Origin: Syntrophales bacterium | Lineage (GTDB): Bacteria; Desulfobacterota; Syntrophia; Syntrophales; UBA5619 | Assembly: GCA_030654195.1 (NCBI GenBank) | Contig: JAURXV010000070.1 | Coordinates: 1 to 32,965, forward strand | DNA length: 32,965 bases | Direction of reading: 5' to 3' | Part shown: piece after piece, positions 1 through 9,007 of the stretch | Layout: every line of letters begins with the position of its first letter | Numbering within the stretch: position 1 is the first letter of the stretch | Translations under genes and position numbers: made by a program | Notes under the pieces: model-generated | What the model saw: the letters and a program-made list of their open reading frames with translations, nothing else | Told to the model about the DNA's origin: nothing | Databases searched by the model: none

Positions 1-2
1 GA

Positions 3-200
<198 letters not shown>

Positions 201-202
201 TC

Positions 203-2449
203 ATGGCAGAGAAAAGAACTGACGCGGAAACGGACGACGGCCAGCCCGAAGCTGCTGTTGTAGCGCTGCCGGAGCAGAAGCAGTTCTTCAAGATTCCGGC
301 GCGGTTCGGGCATGTGCCGGTGGCGGAAGAACCGCTTGGCTACGACCATGAGCGGCGCTTTGAACAGCATTACCCGCGCATCGAGTTGCCGTTCCAACTC
401 GTGGACACGGTGGAAACCGGCATCAAGAGGCGGTACGAGAAGGACGAACTTTTTCCGAACGGGCTGAACCGGCTTTTCTTTGGCGACTGCCTGCACGTCA
501 TGCGTATGCTTCCGAGCGAGTGCATTGACCTGATCTACATTGATCCGCCGTTTTTCTCCGGCCGCAACTACAATATCATCTTCGGCGACAAGAACGAAGT
601 CCGGTCCTTCACCGACATCTGGGAAGGCGGCATGCCCGGCTACCTCATCTGGCTCAACGCCCGCCTGTACGAGATGAAGCGGCTCTTGAAACCGGCCGGG
701 ACGCTTTACGTGCATCTGGACTGGCACGCGGCACACTACGTGAAATGCGAACTGGATCGGCTTTTCGGTTATGACCAGTTCATGAGCGAGATCGTATGGC
801 AAAGAACCGCCGCCAGAAGTGATTCGAAGAGGATCAATCACATACATGATGTCATCCTCGTCTACGCGACCGGTCCACATCCCACGTGGAACAGAATTCT
901 TGCAGAATACTCGGAGGAGTATATTGCGCAGTTCTATAGGACTGTCGATCCGACAACTGGGAAGCGATTCATGGCCGACAACTTGACTGCCGCGGGACTG
1001 CGCAACGGCGACTCGGGCAAACCGTGGCGGGGCATCAACCCATCAGACAAAGGAAGACACTGGGCAGTTCCAACTGCCGCTTTCGAAGCGATTGGAATGA
1101 CAAAGGGGGACAGGACCGTGCAGCAAATGCTCGACCTCCTCGACTCAAAAGGACTCATCTACTGGCCCGAGAAAGAGGGCGGCATCCCCCGCTTCAAACG
1201 TTTTCGTGATAGTATCAGCGGGACACCACTTCAATCGATTTGGAATGATGTTCCGCCTGTGGCGGCCCATGCTCTGGAGAAAATTGGCTACCCCACGCAG
1301 AAACCCGAAGCACTTCTCGAACGCATCATCACGGCATCCACGAACAGAAACGACGTTGTCGCCGATTTTTTCACGGGAGGCGGCACGACGGTTGCGGTTG
1401 CTCAGAGGACGGGCCGCCGCTGGATCGGTTGCGACATTTCTCGCGTGGCGGTGGCGCTCACGGCGGACCGGATTGCCCGGATTCTCGCGCCGAACTTGGA
1501 GGAGATCAAGCGGGCGGCAAAGAAGGCCAAGAAAGACAAGCCCGCTGGTGAACTGGATTTTGGCGAAATCGTAGAGAATGGCACTCTGACCAGTGTTGAG
1601 GAATCGAAGAAGAAGGCGGTCGAGGCTTCGACTATGCCGTTGACCGGCTACACGGTTGAACACTGGGGCATTTACGAGATCAACCGGCTGACAAAACTGT
1701 CCGGCGAGGAGTTCCGCGCGTTTGTGGTGGCCTGCTACGGCGCCCGGAAATGGACTGGGGCGGACGCGAATATTCAGGGCGTGAAAGCCCATGAACTGCT
1801 TTGGGTGGCCGGACCGAAAGAGACGGACGTGATCACGGCAACGGATGTGAAGAACTTCGCCCAGGCGGTCATGAAGACCCGGAAACCGGAAGAACGCCAG
1901 GCGATCATGATCGGATGGGGCGTGGACCCGAAGGCGCGCGCCTATGCCGAGCAGGTCATGAAATTGGGCGAGGCGAAGCCTATTCAGTTCATCAAACTCC
2001 GCCTCTGGCCGCTGGCCGGGGACGAGTTCAAGGCGCACGTCACGAAGAAGCACGACAAGTACAAGGATTTCTTCGCGTTCATCCTGCCGCCGGACATTCC
2101 GCGGATCGGCGTCACGCGGATGGGCGCGCGGCATTACCGTTTCGATGTATCGGAAGCCCGCTCGATGAACACCGGCGGCAAGATCGTCAACGTGCAATGG
2201 GACTTCGATTTCCGGGACGGCATTTTCTCCGCGACGCAGGGCTACCAGCTTTGCCGGAAGGAGAAGAAGGGCAAAGGCGAGAGCGGATTCGAGGGCGACA
2301 CGACCGTTGAATACACCTTCGACTTGCCCTCCGTAGCCTTGGCGAAGGAGGGACACGTAGAGCCGGGGGCGGAAATCACGATAGCCTGCCGGGTGCAGGA
2401 CGATCTTGGCGGCGAAGGCATGAAGTCAATGAAGTTGAAGGTGGAATAG
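203..2449 (+). CDS. mod: Type III-like adenine-specific DNA methyltransferase (Mod) with Mrr-like C-terminal domain
   Basis: Predicted N6-adenine DNA methyltransferase, the modification part of a type III-like restriction system. It has the beta-class motif order: catalytic DPPF at residues 114-117, then a long target-recognition stretch, then GYPTQKP (362-368) and the AdoMet-binding FFTGGGTT (389-396). At 748 residues it is longer than typical type III Mod proteins. The extra part (about 480-748) begins with a region resembling the Mrr-like PD-(D/E)XK fold (GADANIQG at 519-526, then WVAGPK where Q/E-x-K would be expected, then MIGWG with an Ala-rich helix), so it looks catalytically degenerate. 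The start is supported by AAGGAG four bases upstream. First gene of a tight six-gene operon. The methyltransferase call is firm; the type III label rests on motif order and the Res-like helicase downstream. Confidence 0.9.
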   Translation: MAEKRTDAETDDGQPEAAVVALPEQKQFFKIPARFGHVPVAEEPLGYDHERRFEQHYPRIELPFQLVDTVETGIKRRYEKDELFPNGLNRLFFGDCLHVMRMLPSECIDLIYIDPPFFSGRNYNIIFGDKNEVRSFTDIWEGGMPGYLIWLNARLYEMKRLLKPAGTLYVHLDWHAAHYVKCELDRLFGYDQFMSEIVWQRTAARSDSKRINHIHDVILVYATGPHPTWNRILAEYSEEYIAQFYRTVDPTTGKRFMADNLTAAGLRNGDSGKPWRGINPSDKGRHWAVPTAAFEAIGMTKGDRTVQQMLDLLDSKGLIYWPEKEGGIPRFKRFRDSISGTPLQSIWNDVPPVAAHALEKIGYPTQKPEALLERIITASTNRNDVVADFFTGGGTTVAVAQRTGRRWIGCDISRVAVALTADRIARILAPNLEEIKRAAKKAKKDKPAGELDFGEIVENGTLTSVEESKKKAVEASTMPLTGYTVEHWGIYEINRLTKLSGEEFRAFVVACYGARKWTGADANIQGVKAHELLWVAGPKETDVITATDVKNFAQAVMKTRKPEERQAIMIGWGVDPKARAYAEQVMKLGEAKPIQFIKLRLWPLAGDEFKAHVTKKHDKYKDFFAFILPPDIPRIGVTRMGARHYRFDVSEARSMNTGGKIVNVQWDFDFRDGIFSATQGYQLCRKEKKGKGESGFEGDTTVEYTFDLPSVALAKEGHVEPGAEITIACRVQDDLGGEGMKSMKLKVE

Positions 2450-2471
2450 GGTATTCTTGCGCGAGGTGAAC

Positions 2472-5252
2472 ATGAGCACGACATGGGAATGGAGCGGTGC
2501 GCGGTGGTGGAAATGGGACTTGCACGCCCACACGCCAGAGTCCGACGACTACGGGAAAGGACCGCAGCAAGCGCAACTGAAATCGTGTCAGCCGAGGGAA
2601 TGGCTGCTCGACTACATGCGGGCCGGAATTGACTGTGTTGCCGTGACCGATCACAATACCGGCGTGTGGATTGACCCGCTAAAGCAGGCGTTGAGTGACT
2701 TGGAAAAAGAAAAGCCGAATGGTTACCAGGCCATCCGCCTGTTTCCGGGCGTCGAGCTTTCCGTCAATGGAGGAATCCATGTGCTTGCCGTTTTCAGGAC
2801 GGACAAGACAACGGCGGATATCGACAGCCTGCTTGGCGCAGTCGGATTTGACAGTTCGAAGAAGGGTCTGAGCGATGCAGTCACGAAGAAACCTCTGATC
2901 GAGGTGGTTGATGAGATTGACAAGGCGGGTGGTATCGCCATCCCCGCACATGTCGATGCAGACAACGGGCTGTTCAAGCTGACGGGACCGACCCTGAAGC
3001 AGGCGCTGGAATGCGAACAGCTATTCGCGATGGAAGTGGTCGGCAAGGCATTTCAAAAGCCGCAAGCATATGCGGAGGCGAAGCGATCGTGGACGGAAGT
3101 TCTCGGCTCAGACGCGCACCATCCGATGGGCAATCCGGGGCAACAGTATCCCGGCAGTCGCTTCACCTGGGTGAAAATGGGAACCCCCGACATCGAAGGG
3201 TTACGATTGGCGCTACTGGACGGCTCTCTTTCTGTCCTGCGTTCCGATATGGCAACAGGCCATCCCAATGAGCATGCTGAGATGGTCATCGAATCCATCG
3301 AAATATCCCAGGCGCGCTACATCGGCAAACCCGATCCTTTCACATTGCGCCTGAATCCATGGATGAATGCGGTGATCGGGGGACGCGGAACGGGCAAGTC
3401 CACCTTGGTCGAGTTTCTTCGATTGGCCTTGCGACGCGACGATGAACTGCCGGATGACTTGAAGGTTGATTTCGAGAAGTACCGCGAGGTGTACGTGGAT
3501 CGCGAGGAAGCCGGCCTCCTGACCAATGATGCCGCCATCCGTGCCGTATATCGCAAAGACGGATCGTCCTATCGTATTCAATGGGATCCGAACGGATCGT
3601 TGGAACCTATTGAGGAGTGGACCGCCCAAGGCTGGAAACGCACGGAAGGCGACATTCGGCAGCGTTTTCCGGTACGAATGTACAGTCAGAAACAGATTTT
3701 TCATTTGGCACGCACACCTCTTGCCTTGCTGAATATTATCAACGACGCGCCGGAGGTTGATCATGCGTCCTGGAAGAAACGCCTGAACGCCGAAGAGAAT
3801 CAATACCTGTCGCTACGCGCCCGGATACGGGAGATCGAGACGGGATTGACTGAGGAATCGCGGCTGAAAGGCGAACTCGAAGACATGAAACGGAAGTTGG
3901 CGCTTTTCGAGCAATCCGGGCATGCCGAGACTCTAAAAACTCTGCAAAAAAGACGCCGTCAACTTCAGGAGGTTGAGGCTTGGGAAAAGGGGTTGGGCGA
4001 TGTCGGACGTCGCTTACGTGAAATGGCCGCGGAGATCGGTCCGGAAACCTTGGATGAGACGAGTTTCGACAAAGCCGACAGGGCGGATGCAGGTTTGCTT
4101 GACTTGGTTCGGAAGACTGTGAAGTCGGCCGGGGAGATCGCTGAGCAGGTCAAGGCACTGGCCGAACGGGCAGACGGTGTTGTTACCTATTGGCGAAGGC
4201 AAAAGGAGGCATCCGCATGGAAGACCGCATGTGATGAGGCGATTCGCGCTTACGATACGCTCCAAGAGCGTTTGAAGAAGGACGGGGTGGCCGACCCATC
4301 GGCATACGGTATTCTCGTTCAGAGGCGCCAGGTGATCGAGAAGCAGATCAAGGACTTGGAAGGGCGTAAAAAGCAGGTCGTGGAACTGGGCAAACAAGCT
4401 GGCGCATGCCTTAGTCGAGTGGCTGTATTGCGCCGTGAGATCACGGAAAAGAGGCGAGCGTTTCTCGACGGCGTTCTGAAGGGCAATCCGTATGTGCGGA
4501 TTTCAGTTATTCCGTATGGCGCGAAAGAGACGGTCGAAGCCGAGTTTCGCCGTCTGATTCAGAGCGAAACCGGCCGGTACGAGAAGGATATTGGGTCGCC
4601 AGATAGCAAAGGATTGCTGGGAGACATATATCGTGACAATCCAGACACCGTCGGCATCGAACAGCGTTTGGCGACGCTAAAGAGCACCATCAGGGAAATC
4701 GTTCGCACCCCGCAGCATGCACAGGTTGCGGACAGGCGGTTCGCGACCAGCCTGCTTGCCAATTTGCCGCCCGAGGCATTGGACCGCCTCGATGTTTGGT
4801 CCCCTGAAGATTTCCTGGATGTTGAGTACAGCACTTCGACCGATCGTCAGGCATTCCGACCGATTCAAGAGGGTTCACCGGGCATGAAGACCGCCGCGCT
4901 TTTGGCTTTCCTGCTTTCCTACGGCGAAGAGCCTCTCATTCTTGACCAGCCGGAAGACGACCTCGACAACCACCTCATATACGATTTGATCGTAACCCAA
5001 CTGCGCGAAATCAAGCGGCACAGGCAGGTCATTGTCGTCACGCACAACGCTAATATCGTTGTGAACGGCGACGCCGAGTTTGTCATCGCCTTGGCCACGC
5101 CCCCCCGAGGCGGCCAAACATACCCGGAAGCCATGGGAAGTCTGCAGGAAAAACGTGTCAGAAGGACCATCTGCGAGGTCATGGAGGGCGGCGAAAAGGC
5201 CTTCGAGCAACGTTACCGCCGCATAGCATTGGAGGGACGCCATGTACGATAG
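2472..5252 (+). CDS. trlF: TrlF-family protein: PHP phosphoesterase domain fused to SMC-like AAA ATPase
   Basis: About 926 residues. The N-terminal PHP domain (about 12-260) has what looks like a full metal-ligand set: HAH (18-20), TDH (59-61), PGVELS (92-97), PAH (158-160) and SDAHH (213-217). Next comes an ABC/SMC-type ATPase split by a long coiled coil: Walker A GGRGTGKST (303-311), charged helical region about 390-720, signature-like SPGMKTA (802-808), Walker B LILDQPEDD (822-830) and switch VTHN (856-859). PHP domains hydrolyse phosphoesters, so this may be an ATP-gated nuclease or phosphatase; that is inference. I prefer the ATG at 2472, preceded by GAGGTG, over an in-frame TTG at 2457. 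It lies 22 bases after the methyltransferase and overlaps the next gene by 11 bases. Confidence 0.88.
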   Translation: MSTTWEWSGARWWKWDLHAHTPESDDYGKGPQQAQLKSCQPREWLLDYMRAGIDCVAVTDHNTGVWIDPLKQALSDLEKEKPNGYQAIRLFPGVELSVNGGIHVLAVFRTDKTTADIDSLLGAVGFDSSKKGLSDAVTKKPLIEVVDEIDKAGGIAIPAHVDADNGLFKLTGPTLKQALECEQLFAMEVVGKAFQKPQAYAEAKRSWTEVLGSDAHHPMGNPGQQYPGSRFTWVKMGTPDIEGLRLALLDGSLSVLRSDMATGHPNEHAEMVIESIEISQARYIGKPDPFTLRLNPWMNAVIGGRGTGKSTLVEFLRLALRRDDELPDDLKVDFEKYREVYVDREEAGLLTNDAAIRAVYRKDGSSYRIQWDPNGSLEPIEEWTAQGWKRTEGDIRQRFPVRMYSQKQIFHLARTPLALLNIINDAPEVDHASWKKRLNAEENQYLSLRARIREIETGLTEESRLKGELEDMKRKLALFEQSGHAETLKTLQKRRRQLQEVEAWEKGLGDVGRRLREMAAEIGPETLDETSFDKADRADAGLLDLVRKTVKSAGEIAEQVKALAERADGVVTYWRRQKEASAWKTACDEAIRAYDTLQERLKKDGVADPSAYGILVQRRQVIEKQIKDLEGRKKQVVELGKQAGACLSRVAVLRREITEKRRAFLDGVLKGNPYVRISVIPYGAKETVEAEFRRLIQSETGRYEKDIGSPDSKGLLGDIYRDNPDTVGIEQRLATLKSTIREIVRTPQHAQVADRRFATSLLANLPPEALDRLDVWSPEDFLDVEYSTSTDRQAFRPIQEGSPGMKTAALLAFLLSYGEEPLILDQPEDDLDNHLIYDLIVTQLREIKRHRQVIVVTHNANIVVNGDAEFVIALATPPRGGQTYPEAMGSLQEKRVRRTICEVMEGGEKAFEQRYRRIALEGRHVR

Positions 5253-6516
5253 TTCAGAAGAACTCCTTCGACAAATTCGCCTTGGTGAAGACACATCGTT
5301 GGAATTGAAGGCCGTTCGCTTCCAGGGAGACCGCGTCTCCGCCCCCAGGCAGGAAAGCCTCGCCGACGAGATTGCCGCCATCGCCAATACCCATGATGGG
5401 GTCCTTGTCCTCGGAGTGGATGACAAAACGAGGGACATTGATGGCATTCCGTTAGAGAAGTTGGAGGTTGTGGAGCGGCTTGTGTTCGAGGCGTGCAACG
5501 CCAGTATCACACCGCCTGTCGTTTTTCGGGCGTTTCGCTTGGAACTGCCCGACAGCGCCGGTGTCACGAAAGCGATACTGAAGGTGGAGGTGCCACGCAG
5601 TCTGTTCGTTCACAAGAGTCCGGGCGGCTACTTTCACAGACAGGGGAGTTCGAAACGCGAAATGCCGCCCGATCTTCTGTTTCGGATGGCCCAACAACGC
5701 AGTCAGACTCGGCTCATTCGTTTCGACGAGCAGATCGTGTCCGCCGCTCGACTTGCCGACTTGGACCCGGCGTTGTGGCGCGGTCTTGCCGGCCCGAGTC
5801 TGAGCGGCAAAGACGAGGACATCCTGATGAAGCTCGGGATGGCGGGAAAAGACGAAGACGGAGCGATTCGTCCGACGGTCACAGGCATTCTCATGGCGAC
5901 ACGAGAGCCGCGTCAGTGGATGTCCAATGCGTTTGTACAGGCCGTGGCTTATCGGGGCACAACGATCTTCTCGGAGGACGACACGAATTATCAACTCGAC
6001 GCTGTTGACATGTCCGGCCCCCTGAACGACCAGATCATGAACGCTTGTGCCTTCGTAAGGAAGAATATGAAGGTCGCGGCCAGAAAGGACTTGGGGCGCA
6101 CCGACCTTCCCCAATACGACATGACCGCCGTTTTTGAGGCGATGGTGAACGCCGTGGCGCACCGCGACTATTCGATTCATGGCTCGAAAATCCGTCTTCG
6201 GATGTTTGCCGATCGGCTGGAAATCTATTCTCCAGGGACCATACCCAATACGATGACCATCGAAAGCCTCCCTTATCGTCAATCATCGCGAAACGAAACC
6301 ATAAGCAGTCTCTTGGCTCGCTGTCCCATCCCCGATCCCGGACTGGCTCAACACCGGTCCCACATGATGGATAAGCGCGGAGAAGGGGTGCCGATTATTC
6401 TGGAGAGGAGCGCCAAACTAAGTGGGCGAACGCCGGAGTACAAACTGATCGACAATACGGAATTGCTTTTGACGATCTGGAGCGCGAGACAGAGCGAACC
6501 TGCGATTGAGACGTGA
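5242..6516 (+). CDS. AlbA_2 (Schlafen-like) protein with C-terminal HATPase domain
   Basis: 424 residues. The N-terminal part (about 14-145) fits the AlbA_2/Schlafen-like fold: EDTSLELKAV near 16-25 and AAIANTHDGVLVLGVDD at 45-61. The C-terminal part has GHKL-type ATP-binding motifs: N-box AMVNAVAHRDYS (300-311), G1-like RLEIYSPG (325-332) and G2-like RGEGVP (379-384). Such proteins are usually annotated as putative transcriptional regulators or RNA/DNA-binding ATPases, and some are linked with defence. Start ATG follows GGAGGG (5231-5236) at 5-base spacing and overlaps the trlF stop. In this operon it could be a sensor or regulator of the restriction genes, but no direct evidence shows this. 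Confidence 0.85.
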   Translation: MYDSSEELLRQIRLGEDTSLELKAVRFQGDRVSAPRQESLADEIAAIANTHDGVLVLGVDDKTRDIDGIPLEKLEVVERLVFEACNASITPPVVFRAFRLELPDSAGVTKAILKVEVPRSLFVHKSPGGYFHRQGSSKREMPPDLLFRMAQQRSQTRLIRFDEQIVSAARLADLDPALWRGLAGPSLSGKDEDILMKLGMAGKDEDGAIRPTVTGILMATREPRQWMSNAFVQAVAYRGTTIFSEDDTNYQLDAVDMSGPLNDQIMNACAFVRKNMKVAARKDLGRTDLPQYDMTAVFEAMVNAVAHRDYSIHGSKIRLRMFADRLEIYSPGTIPNTMTIESLPYRQSSRNETISSLLARCPIPDPGLAQHRSHMMDKRGEGVPIILERSAKLSGRTPEYKLIDNTELLLTIWSARQSEPAIET

Positions 6517-6518
6517 CC

Positions 6519-8663
6519 ATGTTCAACTCGTTCTATGGCGAAACGCTGAAAGCATATCAGAACTGGGTGGCCGGATCGTTCCGGTCCCAGGCGGTGCCCG
6601 ACCGCGTCCGGGATTACCTGTTGCACCTGGCGGTGGAGTCCCCGGCGGGCAAGTATCAATCCCTTTGGCCGCACCAACGGGACGCCGTGCTTCGTGCGAT
6701 CTTCACGAATGAACTGTTGAAGCCGCGCGATGCAGGATGGAAAGACCTGTTGTTGAACGTGGTCACGGGCGGCGGCAAGACGACGATCATTGCGGCGATC
6801 ATGGCGTATCTGCGAGTTTGCCACGACGTGCGGTCTTTCCTCTTGCTGTCGCCGAATACCATCGTGCGCGAGCGGTTGAAGACCGACTTCGAGAAGCCAA
6901 GCCGGGACGATTCCGTATGGCGGCGGTTCAACCTGTTCCCGCCGGAATTCGCGCATTACGTGCATGACATGACTTTGCACGTTCTCCAGCCGGGGGCCGG
7001 AAGCGCGGGTATCCGAAGCGCCGCCGTGACGCTTGGCAACATTCACCAGCTCTACACTTCGAGCGGCCAGGGTGCGGAGAATCTCGGCGTAATCCTAAAC
7101 CATCTTGGCCGGATTGCCGTTTTCAACGACGAGGCGCACAACACTGTTGCCCCCAAGTACGACGAGATTCTTGACCTGTTCTCGCAGTCCGGGAAGACGG
7201 TAATGCGCGTGGATACGACCGCGACGCCTGACCGCGCGGACGGAGAGAGTCCCCGAAGCCGAATGATCTGTCTTTACGGAATCAAGGAGGCGATCAAAGA
7301 CGGGATCATCAAGACGGTTTACGTGTGCCAACCGAATATCAAGACGGTGGAACTCACCTACACGGACACGGAGACCGGCCAGGTTGTCCGGGTTGAAGAA
7401 GTGCCGTGGGAGGAAATTGACGCGAAGCAGATTCCGGCGACCAAGTGGGTCACAAGTCCGAAGCCGCTTCGCCAGCAGTTGGAAATGGCGAAACGCCGCT
7501 GGATGGAGCAGGTCAAACGAGCCGGGGGCAAGGTTGTCCAATCGGCGGAGAGCGAGAAGGTCGGCGGACAAGTGAAATGGCGGCGCTACGAGACACAGGA
7601 AGGCGGGCGATACCGTCCGATCCTGTTCGTTGTGGCCGTCAGTATCAAGGACGCCTACAATGCGAAGCGGGTTCTTGAGGAAGAACTTGGCCTCAAGACC
7701 TTTGCGATTGCCTCGAAAGACGAGGAAGAAACCGACATCAGCCCGGATCAGCGCAAGGCCGAACTGCAAGTCGCCATGACCATCGGGACGGACGCCGACG
7801 AAGAACGGCACAGCGCGGTTGTCAGCGTGCTTATGTTGCGCGAGGGCTGGGACGTGAAGGCAGTCTCGGTCATTGCCCTGCTTCGCAAGTTCTCGTCGAA
7901 GGTGTACGGCCAGCAGGTCATTGGGCGCGGCCTTCGACGCGTATTCCCGCGTAAGGAGGACGAGAAGGAACGGCTCATCGTTGTTGACCATCCGAAATTG
8001 GATCACGAATGGCTCTGGCAAATGATTGATGCCTACGTGAAGACGGATGTCGGCATACAGGAGGAACTTGACCTCGACGAGGGGCTTGAAGAACCCGAGA
8101 AAGTGGACGCAAGCGAGGACGCAAGCGAGATTCCCGAACCGCAGAACGAAGGCGAGGAGATCGAGTTGCCGGAACCGGAGGAGTTTGAAGACAAACCGTT
8201 GGGCCAGGGCTGGTCCGAATACCTTGCCGGCGTTCATTATCCGCGCGAACAAGTAGCCGTGACGCGCGAGGAGCGCACCGGCGAAAGCGAGCGCGATTTG
8301 ACCGGGACGGGCTTCGTGACGACGGTTGCCTATTCGGACGCGGAGAAGCAACCGGCGGCGGAATTCATCCCCCCAAAAGAGAGCATTCCGCTTGACCAGC
8401 GGCAGAAGGAACTTTGCGACCAGCTTTTCGATCTGACTGTCGAAGTCCTGTTCAACAACGGCCTCCCCATGAGCGGTCGGGCCGTGATCTACAAAGTCTT
8501 GTTGGGCCACATCAGCGACAAATTCCTTGGAGGCCAGACGGTCGGGCAGTGCGGGACGGAATCCCAGTTGCTTTTCCTGCAAGACAGTCTGCACTACGTC
8601 CGCCGGGTGTTTGACCGGCGGGAACTTTTGAAGGCGATCCTCGACAAACCACCGGAAAAATGA
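6519..8663 (+). CDS. res: Res-like superfamily 2 DEAH helicase without a nuclease domain
   Basis: 714 residues from the ATG at 6519 (an in-frame GTG at 6513 lies across the previous stop codon). Helicase motifs in order: motif I TGGGKTT (83-89), II DEAH (204-207), III TTATP (233-237), V REGWDV (441-446) and VI QQVIGRGLRR (465-474). This matches the restriction subunit of type III systems, which translocates on DNA using ATP. Those proteins usually run to about 900-1000 residues and end in a PD-(D/E)XK endonuclease. Here the C-terminal part has an acidic, Glu/Pro-rich linker (about 515-560) and a helical tail with no PD...ExK pattern. Two separate small nucleases follow immediately, so cleavage may be supplied in trans. 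The ATG lies two bases after the upstream stop. Confidence 0.88.
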   Translation: MFNSFYGETLKAYQNWVAGSFRSQAVPDRVRDYLLHLAVESPAGKYQSLWPHQRDAVLRAIFTNELLKPRDAGWKDLLLNVVTGGGKTTIIAAIMAYLRVCHDVRSFLLLSPNTIVRERLKTDFEKPSRDDSVWRRFNLFPPEFAHYVHDMTLHVLQPGAGSAGIRSAAVTLGNIHQLYTSSGQGAENLGVILNHLGRIAVFNDEAHNTVAPKYDEILDLFSQSGKTVMRVDTTATPDRADGESPRSRMICLYGIKEAIKDGIIKTVYVCQPNIKTVELTYTDTETGQVVRVEEVPWEEIDAKQIPATKWVTSPKPLRQQLEMAKRRWMEQVKRAGGKVVQSAESEKVGGQVKWRRYETQEGGRYRPILFVVAVSIKDAYNAKRVLEEELGLKTFAIASKDEEETDISPDQRKAELQVAMTIGTDADEERHSAVVSVLMLREGWDVKAVSVIALLRKFSSKVYGQQVIGRGLRRVFPRKEDEKERLIVVDHPKLDHEWLWQMIDAYVKTDVGIQEELDLDEGLEEPEKVDASEDASEIPEPQNEGEEIELPEPEEFEDKPLGQGWSEYLAGVHYPREQVAVTREERTGESERDLTGTGFVTTVAYSDAEKQPAAEFIPPKESIPLDQRQKELCDQLFDLTVEVLFNNGLPMSGRAVIYKVLLGHISDKFLGGQTVGQCGTESQLLFLQDSLHYVRRVFDRRELLKAILDKPPEK

Positions 8664-9007
8664 GCGAGAAAGGGATACTGCACGACCTCAAACGCGGGAC
8701 GCGCGAAAGCGAACCCTACGATTCCACATGGGAACGCGACTACATGCTTCTGATCGACGCCGACGCGACGGTCAAACGCTGGGAGCGCTGCCGCTCACTG
8801 AGGATCCCCTACACGAAGGCCGACGGGAAGCGAGGACGCTACAACCCGGATTTCATTGTTGAACGCGAGGACGGGCAAAAGGAACTCCACGAGGTCAAGG
8901 GCGGTCACTTGCTGGCCGACGCGGACACCCAAAGAAAACTGGCGGCAGGGGAAGCGTTTTGCCGGACAAGGGAAATGGTCTTCAAGGTCATCACGAGGCG
9001 GAAGTAA
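8660..9007 (+). CDS. TnsA-like PD-(D/E)XK nuclease, first copy
   Basis: 115 residues. The pattern matches TnsA-type endonucleases: STWE with Glu25, RYNPDF with Asp64, and EVK at 78-80, giving the E...D...ExK metal-binding set. This is the fold used by Tn7 TnsA to cut DNA, but no TnsB, TnsC or transposon end is visible nearby, so a role as the cutting subunit of the restriction-like operon is more likely (inference). It overlaps the helicase gene by four bases (ATGA), suggesting translational coupling. Its C-terminal half closely resembles the next gene, pointing to a tandem duplication. Confidence 0.85.
   Translation: MSEKGILHDLKRGTRESEPYDSTWERDYMLLIDADATVKRWERCRSLRIPYTKADGKRGRYNPDFIVEREDGQKELHEVKGGHLLADADTQRKLAAGEAFCRTREMVFKVITRRK

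Noticed and set aside
7095-8594. Long minus-strand open frame of 499 codons inside the helicase gene
   Set aside because: Antisense shadow; the plus strand carries all helicase motifs and the operon runs in that direction.
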